A stretch of DNA of 16,301 bases from Roseivirga sp. UBA7431. GTDB taxonomy: Bacteria; Bacteroidota; Bacteroidia; Cytophagales; Cyclobacteriaceae. The stretch is from positions 1-16,301 of the forward strand of contig DLQN01000062.1 of the NCBI GenBank assembly GCA_002477595.1. The letters run 5' to 3'. The number at the start of each line of letters is the position of its first letter. The stretch's first letter is position 1. Below the pieces are notes generated by a model, which worked only from the letters and a program-made list of their open reading frames with translations, searched no databases and was not told the origin of the DNA. Of this stretch, positions 13,508 through 16,301 are shown in pieces. Both the position numbers and the translations under genes were made by a program.

Positions 13508-16045
13508 TTAGAAGTTCTTTCGAATGTTGAATTGAGAAACGCCAGTGCCTGTCTTTCCATTTGAAGATATTCCTTGAACATCGATAAAAACATTGGTGTT
13601 TTTGTCATGAGTATAAAACTCAACTTGTGCTCTACCATCAGCATCAGTAGTAATCATAGGTGCCCAAAATAGCGTAGATCTTTCATCTGGAATAAACTGC
13701 TGCTTGTTGGATTCGTCATACTTAGGTGCATAAAATTCCCGAGCCGTATGATATCCATTTCCACTGATTACGCGCATACCTGGCTTCATGGCCATAGCTT
13801 TCTTTAGTTTATCACCTTTTAATGTGTAGAAGGCAATTGCCCCGTTAGAGCCATTTACGCCAAACATAGCCGCTGAAGCACTCTTATATACCTCTACATA
13901 GTCGATTTCAGTTGCTCTTAAATCGTAAACGGCTGTATAAGGGACAGGTACATTATCAATGAGTATTAATGGTGCTCCTTGATAGGGGCCTTGTCTTAAT
14001 CGAGGTTGTCTAAACATTGGATCATTGGCAGCTCCAACATCCACAGAGGTCCCTCCAACAGGAGCTCTAGAAGAACTCTGAGAAATGACACTGCTTGCAG
14101 CACCAATTCCTCCAGAATTTCCGCCACTGGCTATTGATAACGAGAATCCTGAAAGCTTGCCCAGCATTACTGTAAAGGGATCACGTCCATTCTTTTCTTC
14201 AAAACTCATGTTGTCAAAGTTCACGTAAGATTCGCCTTTTCCGTACTGAGAGTTGAGTGTTCTATACATTTCTTCGCGCTTGCTAGCCGTTACATACACA
14301 TCATCCAAATAGATAGTGCCATTTTCTTTTCTATATGTACTATCAATTCGAATTGAAGTAATGGCATTCTCTTTTAAGGCTCTAAGTCTATCTGGATTAT
14401 CTCGAAGAGGCTGAGTGAGGTATTGATTTAGAGGTAATTTTTCAAAGGTTTTATCTATTTCGAATTTGGCATCTCTCACTTTGTTCTTTTGAAAGCCTTG
14501 CAGTGTAAGGTCTGTCGTATCGTAATAGGTTAAATTATCAAACTCAAAATTTCCTTCTTCATCCGCTAGTACAAATCTATTCCCTTTATGGTCTCCATTT
14601 TCCTCTAGATTAAGCAAAAAGACACGGCCATTTTTAAAAGGCTTCCCTCCGGACCTAGCCATATTTCCTTTAAGTTTAAGCGTTTGCTCAAAGGCGTAAA
14701 TGGGTGTTCGGTTATCTGTATTAAGGGTTGACCAATTGAAACGTCTCCAACCATTAACCATCATGAGTAAATCCGTATTGGCCATTGAAGCTTCGTCTTG
14801 TTTTAGGTATTGAGACGGGTTTTTAATGTAGCCCGAGATATCCGATGAAAGCAACAAGTTGGCTGTGATGTTATAGTCTAATTGATCATTCTGAACTAAT
14901 TTAGAATCGAAAACGGACATTGAAAACGAGCCTTGTACAGGATCACCTTCTCTATCTGTGACCTTTAGTTCTATTGTTGCCAAGTCTCTGCTTGCGTACT
15001 GTGGGTCGGTGGTGCTAATGTCAATGTTAAGGTCAGATGCAGCATAGTTAAAAACCAATCGCTCAGCCATTGGCTTTAAATCTTTATTGAATACAGTTAC
15101 GTGAGAAACGCCATTAGGGAAGTTGCTTTTATCAATCTTAAGAAGATTTTTAAGGTTACTTACCGTTACCTCAGATGCGTAAGTTACATAGCCTCTAGTA
15201 TGCACTACTAGATAGTATTTTTCTGCAGAAGGCTTGGCCGTTTTAATAGCGACACCCATAAATTCGGAAGCCTCATTATTAATACTGAGTGTGACTCCTT
15301 CTGCTTTGATTTCTGGTAGCTCAAACTTCTCTTCTTTACCATTTATTTGAGCATAATAGTTGGAATTGGTCGGTAATAAGGCAAAAACACCTCGGCTTTC
15401 ATGTTGAGTAGTGAATGTTGCTACTTCATTTTGCGCTGCATCAAATACTTTACCCGAAATAGGCAATTCATTATCGCGCACTCCAGTTACTTCGAAAGCA
15501 ACTTTACTGGCTACGCCTTGGATTAAATCACCACCCTCTGGGTAAAAGTTTACTTGAAGCTGAGGTGGACTAACTTTTTCAGTAATCACTTCCCCAACCT
15601 TTAAGGAGTGTACTTTAATCTTTTTGTTAAAGAAGAACTCCTCGCTCTGGTTTTTCATCCAGTTGGTATATCCTCTTAAATAATAAAACCCTGGTGTCAA
15701 GTCTTTTTGTAGCGTCAGGCTTGCTTTGGATACTCCCTCTTCTGATCGTAAGGTTAATCTTTCTACAATTTCACCTTGTTCGTCAAGTAGCTCTACATAT
15801 ACAGCTTGGCTAAATGGAGAGGGTATGTGCCCAGCGCCTGCAACGAGGTAAGACTTCATCCAGATAGTTTCTCCCAAGGTATATTCTGACTTGTCGAGGT
15901 GCAGAAAGACCTTTTCAGTGGGCAGTTCAGTTTGATAGTTTTGAAATTCCTTCAGCCATTCTTGAAATGGATCATTTTGAGCAAATGAATATTGAAGAGA
16001 TAAGCATATTAGTAAGCTGATGAATAGAAGTTGTGTGCGTTTCAT
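13508..16045 (-). CDS. Large secreted protein with MG2-like N-terminus and TonB-receptor plug domain, no beta-barrel
   Basis: The preferred start is Met at 16045, giving 845 residues and a clean signal peptide (MKRTQLLFISLLICLSLQYSFA). An in-frame ATG at 16066 would add seven residues (MYVKLKV) before it. Mature residues about 25-140 resemble an alpha-2-macroglobulin MG2-type domain (PTEKVFLHLDKSEYTLGETI, then AVYVELLDEQGE, then LTPGFYYLRGYTNWM). Several further beta-sandwich segments follow, including VTDREGDPVQGSFSMSVFD. A Gly/Ser-rich linker precedes a plug-like region at about 677-745 (GAPLILIDNVPVPY, then IDYVEVYKSASAAMFGVNGS, then GAIAFYTLKG). The last 100 residues form another beta domain ending in SQFNIRKNF. 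The protein is far too short after the plug for a 22-strand barrel, so it is not a TonB-dependent transporter. It is likely periplasmic or outer-membrane associated; its function is unknown. Confidence 0.88.
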   Translation of the reverse strand: MKRTQLLFISLLICLSLQYSFAQNDPFQEWLKEFQNYQTELPTEKVFLHLDKSEYTLGETIWMKSYLVAGAGHIPSPFSQAVYVELLDEQGEIVERLTLRSEEGVSKASLTLQKDLTPGFYYLRGYTNWMKNQSEEFFFNKKIKVHSLKVGEVITEKVSPPQLQVNFYPEGGDLIQGVASKVAFEVTGVRDNELPISGKVFDAAQNEVATFTTQHESRGVFALLPTNSNYYAQINGKEEKFELPEIKAEGVTLSINNEASEFMGVAIKTAKPSAEKYYLVVHTRGYVTYASEVTVSNLKNLLKIDKSNFPNGVSHVTVFNKDLKPMAERLVFNYAASDLNIDISTTDPQYASRDLATIELKVTDREGDPVQGSFSMSVFDSKLVQNDQLDYNITANLLLSSDISGYIKNPSQYLKQDEASMANTDLLMMVNGWRRFNWSTLNTDNRTPIYAFEQTLKLKGNMARSGGKPFKNGRVFLLNLEENGDHKGNRFVLADEEGNFEFDNLTYYDTTDLTLQGFQKNKVRDAKFEIDKTFEKLPLNQYLTQPLRDNPDRLRALKENAITSIRIDSTYRKENGTIYLDDVYVTASKREEMYRTLNSQYGKGESYVNFDNMSFEEKNGRDPFTVMLGKLSGFSLSIASGGNSGGIGAASSVISQSSSRAPVGGTSVDVGAANDPMFRQPRLRQGPYQGAPLILIDNVPVPYTAVYDLRATEIDYVEVYKSASAAMFGVNGSNGAIAFYTLKGDKLKKAMAMKPGMRVISGNGYHTAREFYAPKYDESNKQQFIPDERSTLFWAPMITTDADGRAQVEFYTHDKNTNVFIDVQGISSNGKTGTGVSQFNIRKNF

Positions 16046-16066
16046 GACCTTGAGTTTTACATACAT

Positions 16067-16230
16067 AAATTACGAATAAATTGGCCAATTTCTTTGACAA
16101 TGGTGACATAATGACCGTTTTCTTATCTTTTTGAGTAAAAACACAGTCATAATTACCGAATTATTTACTTGGATTATTCTTTGTTGATCAGGGCTTGAGG
16201 CGAAAGCTGAACAAAGAATTTTAAGTGATT
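16067..16230. other. Divergent intergenic region before clpB
   Basis: This 164-base region separates the plug-domain gene (minus) from clpB (plus). It contains the 14-bp palindrome at 16078-16091 and a TTGACA-like hexamer at 16094-16099 without a matching -10. I see no heat-shock promoter of the sigma-32 type and no CIRCE element (TTAGCACTC inverted repeat). How clpB is controlled here is not evident from sequence. Confidence 0.4.
16078..16091. promoter_or_regulatory. Perfect 14-bp palindrome, candidate operator
   Basis: AAATTGGCCAATTT is an exact palindrome centred between 16084 and 16085. It lies 33 bases from the plug-domain start at 16045 and about 140 bases upstream of clpB, where the minus-strand promoter would be expected. 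A dimeric repressor or activator site is plausible; no regulator can be named. Confidence 0.4.
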
Positions 16231-16301
16231 ATGGATTTCAAAAAATATACTATCAAATCACAGGAAGCGATTCAAAAAGCGGCCGAGATTGTCAGTGGCA
16301 A
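16231..16301 (+). CDS. clpB: ClpB disaggregase, N-terminal 23 residues (partial)
   Basis: The ATG at 16231 begins MDFKKYTIKSQEAIQKAAEI and the frame runs off the right edge. This closely matches the opening of ClpB in Bacteroidota (M-x-F-x-x-[FY]-T-I-K-S-Q-E-A-[VI]-Q-K-A), the first helix of the Clp N-domain. ClpB is an AAA+ chaperone that works with DnaK to rescue aggregated proteins in the cytoplasm. Only 23 residues are visible, so the ATPase modules cannot be checked, and ClpA or ClpC remain possible though less likely given the TIKSQEA signature. Confidence 0.8.
   Translation, partial: MDFKKYTIKSQEAIQKAAEIVSG

Noticed and set aside
13408..13644. Minus-strand 78-codon frame bridging the plug-domain gene end and the thioesterase start
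   Set aside because: It overlaps the coding ends of both genes in another frame, and both real genes have complete termini.
13508..16066. Calling the plug-domain protein a TonB-dependent receptor, or starting it at 16066
   Set aside because: There is no room for a barrel after the plug, and the start at 16045 gives a normal signal peptide while the upstream ATG adds seven unhelpful residues.
16094..16122. TTGACA hexamer as a sigma-70 promoter for clpB
   Set aside because: No TATAAT-like or TAnnTTTG-like box lies at a suitable distance, and Bacteroidota promoters differ from this pattern.
1..16301. CRISPR arrays, tRNA/rRNA genes, insertion sequences or phage genes
   Set aside because: No regularly spaced repeats, cloverleaf-like sequence, transposase or integrase motifs were seen on either strand.

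Overview
The window looks like ordinary chromosome of a Bacteroidota bacterium, most likely a marine Cytophagales-type organism. That placement is my inference. It rests on the protein families (BshA, RlmN, MutL, paired rhomboids, an MG2/TonB-plug protein), on a TAnnTTTG promoter element in front of rlmN, and on the general lack of Shine-Dalgarno sequences. I see no phage, transposase, CRISPR array, tRNA or rRNA.

Layout. Bases 1-335 (minus) hold the start of a probable vWA-family protein that runs off the left edge. Divergent from it are an ECF sigma factor (526-1095) and, overlapping by GTGA, a single-pass membrane protein ending in a TonB-type C-terminal domain (1092-1880), probably its membrane partner. 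A 336-base intergenic stretch with a perfect hairpin leads to a DUF1761 membrane protein (2217-2651). Two more inverted repeats and a doubtful small ORF (2847-3023) follow.

Bases 7932-3020 (minus) form a probable three-gene operon: a secreted GH3 (NagZ-like) plus serine-hydrolase fusion, then bshA of bacillithiol synthesis, then a YeeZ-like SDR. Divergent from it, 8013-11947 (plus) is a tight run of a small membrane protein, mutL and two consecutive rhomboid proteases with gaps of 15, 5 and 3 bases.

Bases 16045-11944 (minus) carry a large secreted protein with a macroglobulin-like N-terminus and a TonB-plug domain but no barrel, then a hotdog thioesterase and rlmN. rlmN has its own promoter-like element almost on its start codon. 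At the right edge the first 71 bases of clpB (plus) begin, with a 14-bp palindrome in the divergent intergenic region.

I found no clearly new multi-gene system. The most worthwhile leads are the sigma factor / TonB-domain pair, the one-polypeptide exo-muropeptidase next to bshA, the barrel-less plug protein, the tandem rhomboids with unusual additions, and MutL with a degraded endonuclease motif but an intact clamp-binding motif. All functions are read from sequence and recalled family knowledge; no search was run.
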